Of a DNA stretch of 64,000 bases, positions 44,771 through 54,050 are shown piece after piece. The DNA is taken from contig CAYPIE010000023.1 of assembly GCA_964410665.1 (NCBI GenBank), positions 1 through 64,000 on the forward strand, given 5' to 3'. The notes under the pieces were generated by a model. The model was not told where the DNA came from, searched no databases, and saw nothing but the letters and a program-made list of their open reading frames with translations. The translations under genes were made by a program, and so were the position numbers. The DNA comes from CAYPIE01 sp964410665. GTDB lineage: Bacteria; Planctomycetota; Planctomycetia; Gemmatales; Gemmataceae. How positions within the stretch are numbered: position 1 is the first letter of the stretch; the number at the start of each line of letters is the position of its first letter.

Positions 44771-45883
44771 CTACGTTGCGTTTGCTCCTTGATCCGCAGC
44801 CGACCGCTCCGGCCGAAACGTCTCGGCAAAGACATCCCAGATCGTCAGAAACAGTGCGGCGATGATCGGCCCGATCACGATGCCCACCGCACCAAAAAAC
44901 GAAACCCCTCCCAGCGTGCTAATGAGGATGAGCAGATCGGGCATCTGCGTGTCTTTGCCGACCAGCAAGGGACGCAGAACATTATCCACGGTTCCAACCA
45001 CGCCCGCCGACCAGACCAGTAAACCGGTTCCCGCACCATATTCCCCGGTCAGAAACAAGTAAACAACCGCCGGGCCCCAGATGAGAACGGTGCCAATGCC
45101 AGGGATGGCCGAGGCCACCGCCATCAACATGCCCCATAGCGCAGCTCCCTTGATCCCCACCACTGCAAAGGCAATACCTCCCAAGAACCCCTGCACCATG
45201 CCGATCACAAATGTGCCCTTGACCGTGGCCCGTGTCACCGATACGCCTTTGTCGATCAGACGTGTTTGAATCTCGCGCGGCAAGGGCACATAGCCCATCA
45301 GCGTTTCCGGAAGACTTGGGCCAGCTCGCAAGAACCAAAACATTGCATAAACCATGACGAAGAGCTCAAGCACAAAACTGGCTGTCCCGGCCACGGCATC
45401 GCTCAACACCTTGGCCAGAAAACCCACCACCTTGCTGGTCAGTTCGCCCACCTTGGCAACCAGTTCAGGATCGGGCTCGGCAAGCGCATCGCGGAATGGC
45501 AACCAGGTGGGAAGCCGCTGCAAAAGCCGCTGCGGATTGTCCATCTGTTCCTCGACCCAAGGGATGACCTGCTCGCTTAGATCCGCCGCTTGTGCCGCCA
45601 CCAGACTGAGAAGCAAGAACAACGGTACGCCCCCCAGCACAATCAACAGCATTAACGTTGCCACGGCGGCCAAGGTGGCTCGGCCGCGAAACTGCTTTCG
45701 TAAACGTTGATGCAATGGATAGGCCAAGCCACTGAACAAGGCCGCGAGAAACAAGGCAATCAGAAAATCGCGAATCACCAGCACAAACGCCACCGAGATC
45801 GCCAACGTCAACCACACAATGGCCAGGCGACTTGGCGCTCTGCGGCTGTCTTCATTCTGCGGGGGAGTATCGAAATGCGACAT
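44771..45883 (-). CDS. AI-2E-family (PerM-type) membrane protein
   Basis: The 370-residue protein has about eight membrane helices. Family features are the N-terminal helix pair (SVAFVLVIRDFLIALFLAAL), GLAYPLHQRL, the amphipathic middle, GFLGGIAFAVVGIKGAALWG, ASAIPGIGTVLIWGPA, DNVLRPLLVGK and LGGVSFFGAVGIVIGPIIAA. Members export small molecules or act as Na+/H+ antiporters; the name comes from one autoinducer-2 exporter and does not imply that substrate here. It is a single gene with no clear operon partner. Confidence 0.92.
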   Translation of the reverse strand: MSHFDTPPQNEDSRRAPSRLAIVWLTLAISVAFVLVIRDFLIALFLAALFSGLAYPLHQRLRKQFRGRATLAAVATLMLLIVLGGVPLFLLLSLVAAQAADLSEQVIPWVEEQMDNPQRLLQRLPTWLPFRDALAEPDPELVAKVGELTSKVVGFLAKVLSDAVAGTASFVLELFVMVYAMFWFLRAGPSLPETLMGYVPLPREIQTRLIDKGVSVTRATVKGTFVIGMVQGFLGGIAFAVVGIKGAALWGMLMAVASAIPGIGTVLIWGPAVVYLFLTGEYGAGTGLLVWSAGVVGTVDNVLRPLLVGKDTQMPDLLILISTLGGVSFFGAVGIVIGPIIAALFLTIWDVFAETFRPERSAADQGANAT

Positions 45884-46176
45884 GGCTTTGGTCTCAAATC
45901 GTCCTGTGCAAACGCGTGTCCGAATAACAATCGCCTAAGACTCTACGCAACCCTTTGACCTTATTGAAGTAGTCGGGAATGACCAACCCTCGATCCATCA
46001 ACTGTGACAAGGCGGTCTTTTCGGGGATTTTCTTGTCTCGCGGCTTGATCTTCGCGTAGCATCCTTTCCACTGGGCGATACAATAGTCCAGTCACGACGT
46101 TTTCGAACCACCACGCCGGCAGCGTTCGCGACACCGCCGCTCGGTGCTCCACCGGTTCATCGTTAAGAGGACAAAG

Positions 46177-48210
46177 ATGCTTCGATCATTGCTTCTTCTT
46201 GGGTGTCTGCTTGGAACGACAACTACCTTGGCCGGCAATCCACCGCCCCAGCCGATGCTCCGCGGACTTCAGCATCCGACCTCGGTCACGGTCAGTCCAG
46301 AAGGCCGCGTCTATGTTAGTGAAAGCGGTGCGTTCCACCAGAACGGGGATGGCCGCATCTTGGTGATCGATGCCGCCGGCAAGGCCGTGCCGTTTGCCAC
46401 CGGACTGGATGACCCACAGAGCATGGCCTACGCACAAAAGACCCTGTTCGTGACCGATCAACAACGTGTCTGGCGCATCGACGCACAGGGAAACGCCCAG
46501 ATCTATGCCGCCAAGGAGGCCTTCCCAACCGAGCCGACCGCCCTTAAGGACATCGTCATCGATGAACGGGGCCTGCTGTATGTCACCGATGCGGGCGACG
46601 GGAAAGACCAAAGCGGAGCCATCTTCCGCATTGACCAAAAAGGGCGGGTGCGGGTGATCGCCGATCGCAAGACGATCGCCGGTCTGAAACGACCCAGCGG
46701 CCTGGTCATGGATGGACGATCGTTTCTGTTACTGCTCGATGCCGCGACGGGTAAGCTGATGCGGGTGCGCATCGCTGATGGCACTGCCAGCACCATCGCC
46801 GACGGGTTGGCAGGGGCGGATGGCCTGGTCTGGGACTATTTCGGTCAATTGTTCATTACTAGCTCAAAGACCGGGAATGTCTGGGGGATTGCACGCCCAG
46901 GCGAAAAGCCGGTACGCCTCGCCTCGGACTTGGTCTCGGCCGGCCATGCTGGTCTCGCTCCCGACGGTCAAACCATCCTCATCCCCAAGGTCAACGCCGG
47001 CAACATCATCGCGTTGTCAACGACCATTCCCGGCTGGGAGGTGGATCAGACGCCCCTGGCATACAAGGGCGTGCCGGCGTTTGCGAACTTGGAGTGGACC
47101 GGCTGGCAGGCCGAAACCGAAGCTGGCCTGGTCAAGCCGTTGCGGCCGCTCCTGTTGACCCATGCCGGCGATGGTTCCAATCGTATCTTCGTGGTCATTC
47201 AGCACGGCACCATCCACGTCTTCCCCAACAATCCCAAGGTGACCCGCACCAAGGTCTTCCTGGATATCGAAGATCAGGTGTTCTATTCCGACAAGGAAAA
47301 TGAACAGGGCTTGCTCGGCCTGGCCTTCCATCCACGCTACCAGTCCAACGGCGAGTTTTTTGTCTTCTACACCTTGAAGGAAGACAAAACTGTCAACGTC
47401 TTGTCCCGCTTTCGGGTCAGCAAGGACGATCCGAATCAGGCCGATCCGACTTCCGAGGAGGTGCTGTTTTCGATCAAGCGGCCGTTCTGGAATCACGATG
47501 GGGGTACCATTTGTTTTGGCCCCGATGGCTTCCTGTACATAGTCCTTGGCGATGGCGGTTCCGCGAACGACCCGTTCAAGAACGGGCAGAACCTGAATAC
47601 GCTACTCGGCAAGATCCTACGCATTGATGTGGATCGCCGCGAGGATGCCAAGAAATATGCCATCCCCAAGGATAATCCCTTCGTAGGCAAAAAGGGAGTT
47701 GCCCCGGAGATCTGGGCCTATGGCTTACGCAACCCCTGGCGTATCGCCTTCGACCATAAGACCGGCATGCTCTGGGCAGGCGAGGTCGGTCAGAATCTCT
47801 ATGAGGAGATCAACCTAATCACCCGGGGGGGCAACTACGGCTGGAACAAGCGGGAAGCGTTCCACCCCTTTGGCAGCAACGGGGTCGACGTCAACGATGC
47901 CATGATTGACCCGATCTGGGAATACCATCACGACATCGGCAAGTCGATTACCGGCGGTCTGGTCTACCGTGGCCCGCGGCTGCCCGAACTCCAGGGCCAC
48001 TACCTCTACGCCGACTATGTCTCCGGACGCGTCTGGGCCCTGAAGTACGACCCGGCCCAAAAACGCGTTGTCGCGAACCGCCCTTTGCCGAACATGGGCG
48101 GCTCCCTTGTCTCCTTTGGTGAGGATGAGCAGGGAGAAGTCTACTACATGACTCCAACGCTCTCTGGTCAGGGAATCTTTCGATTTGAAGCCGCTAATGG
48201 GCAGGAGTGA
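46177..48210 (+). CDS. secreted NHL/SMP-type propeller fused to PQQ-dependent sugar-dehydrogenase-like propeller
   Basis: ATG 46177 follows AGAGGACAAAG and starts a signal peptide (LRSLLLLGCLLGTTTTLAG). Of the 677 residues, about 25-300 form an NHL/SMP-30-like propeller (HPTSVTVSPEGRVYVSESG, DIVIDERGLLYVTDAGDG, LVWDYFGQLFITSS), and about 325-670 resemble soluble aldose sugar dehydrogenase/GSDH: LLLTHAGDGSNRIFVV, LLGLAFHPRYQSNGEFFVFY, NHDGGTICFGPDGFLYIVLG, NTLLGKILRIDVD, EIWAYGLRNPWRIAFDH and GNYGWNKREAFHPF. The usual His in NHDGG is present. It probably oxidises a sugar or related alcohol outside the cell if PQQ is available. Confidence 0.88.
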   Translation: MLRSLLLLGCLLGTTTTLAGNPPPQPMLRGLQHPTSVTVSPEGRVYVSESGAFHQNGDGRILVIDAAGKAVPFATGLDDPQSMAYAQKTLFVTDQQRVWRIDAQGNAQIYAAKEAFPTEPTALKDIVIDERGLLYVTDAGDGKDQSGAIFRIDQKGRVRVIADRKTIAGLKRPSGLVMDGRSFLLLLDAATGKLMRVRIADGTASTIADGLAGADGLVWDYFGQLFITSSKTGNVWGIARPGEKPVRLASDLVSAGHAGLAPDGQTILIPKVNAGNIIALSTTIPGWEVDQTPLAYKGVPAFANLEWTGWQAETEAGLVKPLRPLLLTHAGDGSNRIFVVIQHGTIHVFPNNPKVTRTKVFLDIEDQVFYSDKENEQGLLGLAFHPRYQSNGEFFVFYTLKEDKTVNVLSRFRVSKDDPNQADPTSEEVLFSIKRPFWNHDGGTICFGPDGFLYIVLGDGGSANDPFKNGQNLNTLLGKILRIDVDRREDAKKYAIPKDNPFVGKKGVAPEIWAYGLRNPWRIAFDHKTGMLWAGEVGQNLYEEINLITRGGNYGWNKREAFHPFGSNGVDVNDAMIDPIWEYHHDIGKSITGGLVYRGPRLPELQGHYLYADYVSGRVWALKYDPAQKRVVANRPLPNMGGSLVSFGEDEQGEVYYMTPTLSGQGIFRFEAANGQE

Positions 48211-48222
48211 GCGGGCCGTCGG

Positions 48223-48292
48223 CATGCGCTTCTCGACGCCCCCAGTCACTTCGGCACAGCGCCGAGTCACTGAGGGCGTCGAGAAGCGCATG
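48223..48292. repeat. perfect 19-bp inverted repeat with structured loop
   Basis: CATGCGCTTCTCGACGCCC at 48223-48241 is exactly complementary to 48274-48292. The 32-base loop has a second, imperfect pair (CAGTCACTTCGGC against GCCGAGTCACTG), so the whole 70 bases can fold into one long hairpin. It starts 12 bp after the PQQ-protein stop codon. There is no T-run. It may be a strong terminator, a miniature mobile element or a structured RNA. Confidence 0.8.
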
Positions 48293-48362
48293 ACCAACAC
48301 ATATCGAATGAACGCTTCGAGAGGCTGCTTGGCCACCTGACTCCAAGGAGAAAAAGTGGGGG

Positions 48363-48380
48363 TTGTGAGCTAGCTCACAA
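48363..48380. promoter_or_regulatory. perfect CRP/FNR-type palindrome
   Basis: TTGTGAGCTAGCTCACAA is an exact 18-bp palindrome containing TGTGA, six bases and TCACA, the core of the CRP consensus. No gene starts downstream on the plus strand within 2 kb. An AT-rich stretch follows at 48458-48485. Confidence 0.5.
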
Positions 48381-48676
48381 ACATCGCGGGCGGCCCTGCC
48401 TATCATCAGGAAGGTCGATGACCCACAGATTGCACTCAGCGAATCGTTCCTGAGTAGATCTTATTTATATATATTATTTTCTTATCATCCCGAATTCACC
48501 TGCCCGGTTGCTCACCCGCACGGTCGCTACCGCGAAACTCGCTGCGGGCGACAACCGGGCCGTTTCTTCGAGGTCTCTCGGACCACCGAAGCCGGAGTTT
48601 CGTTCATCCTGGGTTCACGTTTGCCGAGCATGGATCACCCCATTGCGATCGAAATCAATGATCGATATTCCACCGA
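48381..48676. other. intergenic region with AT-rich stretch, no gene recognised
   Basis: No credible coding frame. Bases about 48458-48485 are almost all A and T. Together with the palindrome just before, the region could hold a promoter for a small RNA, but I see no defined transcript. Confidence 0.35.
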
Positions 48677-49987
48677 TCATTGAGGGTGGGCATCCGACTT
48701 TGCAGCTGCATGGTCGAACGGTGCCCAGGTGTAAGGAGCGATCATCCGCGCAATCACGGGATCGGCCACCGCGCGAAGTAAAGTGTGCTCCCGGCCGAGC
48801 CGATCGGTCATATCGAATTCGGCGTAACGGCAGGCGAGCGGACCGAGCCGCTCATAGTCCTTGACGCGCATGCCCACCCGCCCCAGAGCTCGACAGCCGT
48901 TGGCATTGGTCAAAATCGGGTAGAGCGACAGGGCTCGGTCCCACGGGGCGTACAGATTCAGGAACCGCTCGCAGCCATGCAGGCCACCTTCCAGACGCTC
49001 TCCCGGACAAAACCAGTCCCGATCCATGGCCGCACCGATGACCACGGCCTGAATGCGTAGGGCTGCGGGTGTACCAGGAACATAAATCTCCGGACTATGA
49101 CCGTCACTGACGGCATAGCCAGCAAGCAGGTGCAGGGCCGTCCCCACTACCCGGCCACCAAAACTCTGGCCCACTAAGCTGATCCGGCTCCCGGTCGGAA
49201 AGGTTTGGAGAATTTGCGCAAGATGAAACCCGGCCACAAAAGCGCGGCGTCCCTTTTCATTGGGATCGCGATACCGACTCCGATAGAGCCGTTCACTGGG
49301 CCAGTCAAAGGTGATCAACACCGCATCCTCGGGTAGCGCATGATGGCGTTCCAGCCAAGTATGCGTCCACAACAGATTCCCCACCGCCATATCCGGCGTG
49401 GTCAGGTTGCCCCCGACCAAAACCACGACCGGTCGGCCATTGATGCTCGCGAGCAGCCGCTCCATGCCAGCTTCGCTTAACTGCCCGCTGGGGTCGAAAT
49501 GCAACACCTTAAGACCATTCCACGGATCCGAGCCCATGACCTGGCAGACCTTCCGCGTTCGCAGCAGCCACAGGTTGGCAACGCGATCGGGCCGGGGAGC
49601 AAAGTGGTCGAGCAGAACGCCTGGCCACCCCGTTTCGGGGAGAAAAGCCCCATTGAGAAACTCGTGACGGGCGTGCGGTCGAATCCCTGGACCGGTTGCC
49701 ATGATGGTGAACAGGCCCATTTCGTCAAAGGTCGCCGGAGGCGGTTGAGGAGTCCGCTCGGCAGCAGGAACATCATGAACGCTCTGCACCAGCGTCGAGG
49801 CATGCTCCGGTGACCCGGTCTGGCATCCGGCTAAGCCGCAAACCAACACCAGTAGGAACCTGCTGAGACGTTCCCACCGGGGTCGGATGGATGTAGGCCA
49901 ACAGAGGGGCAATAGCGGGATGGCGTTGAGGTGGGTCATCACTGCTGTCATCCAGGCGTGATCCTCACTTCCGACCTTATCACTCAT
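48677..49987 (-). CDS. putative lipoprotein with alpha/beta-hydrolase fold
   Basis: The 436-residue frame has a lipobox (LLVLVCGLAGC, Cys55 from the first ATG), so it is likely a lipoprotein. The body resembles the DUF900/alpha-beta-hydrolase group: VVLVGGNLTTPDM, VLITFDWPSERLYRSRYRDP and the nucleophile elbow ISLVGQSFGGRVVGTALHLL, with LNLYAPWDRALSLYPIL toward the C-terminus. The substrate is unknown. The start is uncertain: ATG 49987 and ATG 49939 are both possible; neither has a convincing ribosome-binding site, and the long stretch before the hydrophobic segment favours the later one. Confidence 0.7.
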   Translation of the reverse strand: MSDKVGSEDHAWMTAVMTHLNAIPLLPLCWPTSIRPRWERLSRFLLVLVCGLAGCQTGSPEHASTLVQSVHDVPAAERTPQPPPATFDEMGLFTIMATGPGIRPHARHEFLNGAFLPETGWPGVLLDHFAPRPDRVANLWLLRTRKVCQVMGSDPWNGLKVLHFDPSGQLSEAGMERLLASINGRPVVVLVGGNLTTPDMAVGNLLWTHTWLERHHALPEDAVLITFDWPSERLYRSRYRDPNEKGRRAFVAGFHLAQILQTFPTGSRISLVGQSFGGRVVGTALHLLAGYAVSDGHSPEIYVPGTPAALRIQAVVIGAAMDRDWFCPGERLEGGLHGCERFLNLYAPWDRALSLYPILTNANGCRALGRVGMRVKDYERLGPLACRYAEFDMTDRLGREHTLLRAVADPVIARMIAPYTWAPFDHAAAKSDAHPQ

Positions 49988-50373
49988 ATATTGGTAATCG
50001 GAAGAATCGGTTATGGCCTTGCATGTTTCTCAGCGATGAAGGCGCCACGCCCGCCCCTTGGCGTATCCAGGACGCTGTTCAGGCTCAGCGATTGGCGATA
50101 GCTTAGCATCATGGTTTGAAGCCGCGCCGAGCCCAATGGTTCGGGCTGGTGAATTGTTCGAACAGTTCAGCCGCTGCTCGGCTCTTCCCCAGACCGGGCA
50201 GCCGATCATGCTGATGCACGCGGTCCTTGTCGAAGCTTTGCTTCCGGGCCAACCGTCTCGCCACGCGGGTGAGCGGTTTGTTTGATCGGCGTGGACGAAG
50301 TCTGGGCCGATTTTGCCACCCCGAGTGACCGGATACACCCAAGCGTTTGGTCCATGAACCCAAGAGGGATGCC
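49988..50373. other. divergent intergenic region with 20-bp near-palindrome
   Basis: No gene is recognised in 386 bp. At 50150-50169 TGAATTGTTCGAACAGTTCA is palindromic except for one base pair; it lies 205 bp upstream of the monooxygenase start and could be an operator for it. Frames on both strands here look non-coding. Confidence 0.4.
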
Positions 50374-52026
50374 ATGTCATCGAGCAACAGCAAATGCAGC
50401 GTCTTGGTGGTCGGTGCCGGTCCAACAGGGCTTTTTCTCGCGAATGAGCTGCGTCGCCAGGGTGTGGACTGCCGAATCATCGACCAATCGTCCGGCCCGT
50501 GCGACCAGGCCCGAGGCACTGCCTTGCAGCCGCGCACCCTGGAGATCTTTGAGCAAGTCGGGGTGATCGACGCGTTTCTAGCACACGGCGTGCGCCTGGT
50601 CGGGTTAACGACCTTCGAAGAGGGCCAGGCGGTCACCCAGGGAAGTTTTACCGACCTGGAAAGCCCGTTCCCCTTTATTTTGTCGTTGCCGCAGAGCCGG
50701 ACCGAACGACTGCTGATCGAGGAGCTCGCTCGCCATGGCCAGGCGGTGGAGCGCGGCGTTGGGCTGCAGGCGTTCGAGCAAGACGCAGGCGGAGTCCGCG
50801 CTGTCATGAACACCCCCGAAGGAGGGCAGGAGACGATCTCCGCCGACTACCTCGTCGGTTGTGACGGAGGTCACAGCGTCGTACGGCATCAGCTTGGGAT
50901 GCATCTGGAAGGGGAGGAGTACCCCGGCTTCTTTGTGGTGTCCGATGTGCGGCTCGACGGCTGTGAGCTGGCGGACAAAGACGCGATGTACCTGGGTCCG
51001 CAGAACGCGTGTTATGTCGGGCCCCTCCCGGAAGGACGTTTCCTCGTCAGCGGCAACCTTCCCGAAGGTGAACCCGAGCCCGAACCGGGCACTCAGCCTA
51101 CCCTGGCCCAGGTACAGACTTTGCTCGAGCAAGTCGGGGGAGGCCATCTGCGCGCATACGATCCGATCTGGCTGGCCTACTTCCGCACGCACAAGCGACT
51201 GGTCCCCCATTACCAGGTGGGTCGAGTCTTCCTCGCCGGAGATGCGGCCCATATTCAATCCCCGATTGCCGGACAGGGCATGAACACTGGGATGCAAGAC
51301 AGTTTCAACCTGGCCTGGAAGCTGGCTCTGGTCCTGCGCGGGGAGTCACCCCCCGGCCTGCTCGATAGCTACCATGCCGAGCGGCACTACATCGGCAAGC
51401 AGATGCTCGAGCTCAGCGATCAGATGCACAAGGACGTGAACGATCGCCACCCTAGCTTAAGCCATCGGGTGGCCCGATGGGTCGCCGACGAACTGGTCCA
51501 TTTTCATCTCAAGCACCAACCGCAGCGTACAACAGACGAGATCCGGGTCAGCTACCACCATAGCCCCATCGTCCGCGATGATGCACCCAAGCATGAATCA
51601 CACTGGCAAGCCGCCCCGCAAGCCGGCGATCGAGCCCCTGATGGCCAGCTGATCGCTCATCCACAGAGAAAGCCGACCCGACTCTTCGAGCTGTTCCCTG
51701 CGCCGCGCCATCACCTACTGGTGTTCACCGGGCAGCAACTCGCGGATGGTTTCCCGACCGTAGACGACCTGGCCAGCATGGTAGCCGGCCGCTACGGCCA
51801 GCGGATCGAGCTACATCCGATCGTTCAGGGCCAAGCCCCAGCTTCAGGTGGCGGGCCCGTCTGGCTCGATCCGGATGGGAGTGTACACCGCCGTTACGGT
51901 GCGACTCGGTCCTGCCTGTACCTGATCCGCCCTGACGGCTATATCGGGTATCGCCGCCCTGATGTTGATGCGGCAGCGCTGCAGGAGTACCTGCACAGCG
52001 TCCTGATCGAGCAACCCTCGGGCTGA
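50374..52026 (+). CDS. FAD-dependent aromatic monooxygenase (PheA/PobA-like)
   Basis: The 550-residue protein starts at ATG 50374 behind AAGAGGG. It has the FAD dinucleotide-binding motif VLVVGAGPTGLFLANELRRQ, the DG motif region YLVGCDGGHSVVRHQLG and the ribityl-binding motif FLAGDAAHIQSPIAGQGMNT, then a thioredoxin-like C-terminal domain (about 430-550, including DGSVHRRY and LIRPDGYIGYR). This is the class of phenol and pentachlorophenol hydroxylases. Substrate unknown. A deletion-scarred copy of the same gene lies at 54294-54629 and nearly identical bases mark both FAD motifs. Confidence 0.9.
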   Translation: MSSSNSKCSVLVVGAGPTGLFLANELRRQGVDCRIIDQSSGPCDQARGTALQPRTLEIFEQVGVIDAFLAHGVRLVGLTTFEEGQAVTQGSFTDLESPFPFILSLPQSRTERLLIEELARHGQAVERGVGLQAFEQDAGGVRAVMNTPEGGQETISADYLVGCDGGHSVVRHQLGMHLEGEEYPGFFVVSDVRLDGCELADKDAMYLGPQNACYVGPLPEGRFLVSGNLPEGEPEPEPGTQPTLAQVQTLLEQVGGGHLRAYDPIWLAYFRTHKRLVPHYQVGRVFLAGDAAHIQSPIAGQGMNTGMQDSFNLAWKLALVLRGESPPGLLDSYHAERHYIGKQMLELSDQMHKDVNDRHPSLSHRVARWVADELVHFHLKHQPQRTTDEIRVSYHHSPIVRDDAPKHESHWQAAPQAGDRAPDGQLIAHPQRKPTRLFELFPAPRHHLLVFTGQQLADGFPTVDDLASMVAGRYGQRIELHPIVQGQAPASGGGPVWLDPDGSVHRRYGATRSCLYLIRPDGYIGYRRPDVDAAALQEYLHSVLIEQPSG

Positions 52027-52032
52027 GCAAAA

Positions 52033-52047
52033 CGCCCGCCGCGGGCG
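52033..52047. terminator. short GC hairpin after monooxygenase
   Basis: CGCCCG, a three-base loop and CGGGCG follow the stop codon by six bases; no T-run follows. It lies between the convergent monooxygenase and amidase genes. Confidence 0.35.
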
Positions 52048-52120
52048 GGTGACAGCAGCGATTCGCTCCAAACGAGCTGGGGCCGGGGAGAAGGCGGCTC
52101 CCCCGAAACCAGAAGCGACC

Positions 52121-53806
52121 TCAGCCGATCGACCGGCCCCGCCCGAGGGTCGGCCAGGCACGCCGCTTCTGCTTCAGCGACAGCGGCCCATCGCCGAGGT
52201 TGTCGCAGATGCCCGGGTCCGGTGGTTCCGGCGGCACCGTGCCGAGGAACTCCGGCGGCGTACGTGCTTCGAGCTCCTGCTCCAGGTCGTAGGCCAGGGC
52301 CAGCAGCTCCGGCTCGCGGAGGAAGCCGCTGTACATCCAGAGACCCGCCGGCCAGCCGTTGTCCGCAATCCCCACCGGAAGCGAGATGGACGGGTATCCG
52401 GCCACGGCCGAAACGCTCGAGGCAAAGCTGTACGACGGCGCGACGATAGCGTCTAGGTTCTTTCTCCGCAGGGCGTTGTCAATGCCGTCGCGGGTGAGCA
52501 TCTTGCTCAGGGCCAGAGCCATGATGTAATCGGGGTCGTCCAGGCCCTTGGTCGGCAGTGAGAACTGCTCCCAGATCTCCTGGCCGAAGTATTGCATCTC
52601 CTGCCGGCAGTTGGCACGGTTGAAGGCGATCAGGTCCTCCAAAGTCCGCAGATCGGTGCCACGCAGCTCGGACAGGTATTCGGCGATCTGGACCTTGAAC
52701 TCGGTGTTGAGTACCAAAAATTCAGCCTCAAACCATGCGTTCGGGTCGCCGGTATCGATTTTGACCAGTTTGGCCCCGAGCCGTTTCATCGTCTTGAGGG
52801 CCTGTTCCACCACCGACACAATCGGGGCCTCGCCGCCGAATTCCGGCTGGAAGTAGCGCTCGTCCACCCCGATCCGCGCGCCCCTGAGCGCGCCGCGCTT
52901 CAAGAAGCGGGTGTAGCTGTACGGCGGTCTCCCGCGCTCGGCCACCTCGCCAAACGGAGACCGCATCGCCCCGAGCATGATCGCCGCATCGGTCACTGTC
53001 CGGGCCATCGGCCCAGCGGTGTCCTGGCTCGCTCCAATCGGGATGATGCCCCGCTGGGAGATGAGGCCCAGAGTCGGCTTAATACCCACCACCAGGTTGT
53101 TGCCCGCCGGGCAGAGGATCGACCCGTCCGTCTCGGTGCCAACCGCCCCGGCACACAAGTTGGCCGCCGGTCCCACCGCGGAGCCGGAGCTCGAGCCACA
53201 CACATCAAAATCGAGCTGGTAGGGATTCCGGGTGAACCCGCCCCGAGCCGACCAACCGTTGATTGACGGTAAGCCCCGGTAGTTAGCCCACTCCGAGAGG
53301 TTCGCCTTGCCCAGGATCACTGCGCCGGCCGCACGCAGTCGGGCGACCAGTCGGGCGTCCCGCGGCACCCGGCTACCCACCAGGGCCAGCGATCCCGCTG
53401 TGGTCTGCATGAAGTCTCTTGTTGCAATGTTGTCCTTGAGCAACACCGGGATCCCGTGCAGCGGGCCCCGGATGCGGCCCCGATGTCGCTCAACGTCCCG
53501 CCGCACGGCGATCGCCAGTGCGGCCGGGTTGGTTTCGATCACGGCGTTCAACAACGGATTCAGCTCTTTGATCCGATGCAAGTAGGCCAAGGTCAGCCGC
53601 CGGCTCGACAACTGCCGGGTCGCCATCAGCCTTTGCAACTCTGGAATCGTCGCCTCGAACCACGGAGCGTTCCGATCCTTGTCGCCGCCGGCGTGCACCG
53701 GGGCTATCTTGCCGCCGCACAGCAGGCCGAGCCCACCAGCGGCGCCTAAGCGCAACAGCTCCCGTCGGGTGACGCCGTCCCCCGAGGGAGTGTGATTGGT
53801 CTCCAT
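52121..53806 (-). CDS. Tat-exported amidase-signature hydrolase
   Basis: The 561-residue protein starts with a twin-arginine signal (VTRRELLRLGAAGGLGLL). The amidase-signature Ser-cisSer-Lys triad is complete: Lys124 in HGIPVLLKDNIA, the Ser cluster at 205-207 in CGSSSGSAVG and nucleophile Ser229 in GTETDGSI. Length is typical of exported members. These enzymes hydrolyse a wide range of carboxamides. It lies antisense between the two halves of the duplicated monooxygenase/SMP-30 locus, so it was probably inserted there after the duplication or captured by rearrangement. Confidence 0.9.
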   Translation of the reverse strand: METNHTPSGDGVTRRELLRLGAAGGLGLLCGGKIAPVHAGGDKDRNAPWFEATIPELQRLMATRQLSSRRLTLAYLHRIKELNPLLNAVIETNPAALAIAVRRDVERHRGRIRGPLHGIPVLLKDNIATRDFMQTTAGSLALVGSRVPRDARLVARLRAAGAVILGKANLSEWANYRGLPSINGWSARGGFTRNPYQLDFDVCGSSSGSAVGPAANLCAGAVGTETDGSILCPAGNNLVVGIKPTLGLISQRGIIPIGASQDTAGPMARTVTDAAIMLGAMRSPFGEVAERGRPPYSYTRFLKRGALRGARIGVDERYFQPEFGGEAPIVSVVEQALKTMKRLGAKLVKIDTGDPNAWFEAEFLVLNTEFKVQIAEYLSELRGTDLRTLEDLIAFNRANCRQEMQYFGQEIWEQFSLPTKGLDDPDYIMALALSKMLTRDGIDNALRRKNLDAIVAPSYSFASSVSAVAGYPSISLPVGIADNGWPAGLWMYSGFLREPELLALAYDLEQELEARTPPEFLGTVPPEPPDPGICDNLGDGPLSLKQKRRAWPTLGRGRSIG

Positions 53807-53934
53807 CCGACTTCTCCGTGTAATTTGAAACAGCGCTCTGCGACCCCCTCACGCCGAGGGCGGCCCTCGATGTCCACGGCAGTGTGCCGTCCGAATGGTG
53901 ACGATACCGTCCAGCGCCAGTGCTACCGATAGGC

Positions 53935-54050
53935 TTGCGTTCGCTTCGAGTAAATCCTCGAACCTGACCGGCCCGACAACCGAGTCAACGACGGCAAGAT
54001 CGACCCTCGTGGCTGCTACGGGTATGTAACCGTCTACCGGATGCCAATCG
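53935..54050 (+). pseudogene. internal scrap of a second SMP-30-like gene
   Basis: Bases about 53968-54012 match 54930-54975 of the intact SMP-30 gene with only a few differences (the stretch CGGCCCGACAACCGA, then TCAACGACGGCAAGATCGAC, and so on). Weaker similarity extends to about 53935 and 54050. The scrap encodes the region PDNRLNDGKIDRRGRYW of the intact protein but is out of any long frame. It is what remains of the first copy's SMP-30 gene. Confidence 0.7.

Noticed and set aside
45961..46152. Minus-strand ORF of 63 residues
   Set aside because: Overlaps the upstream region of the PQQ-type gene, no recognisable domain or ribosome-binding site.
50030..50425. Minus-strand ORF upstream of the monooxygenase, possible transposase relic
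   Set aside because: No transposase motif, no terminal inverted repeats and overlap with the real monooxygenase start.
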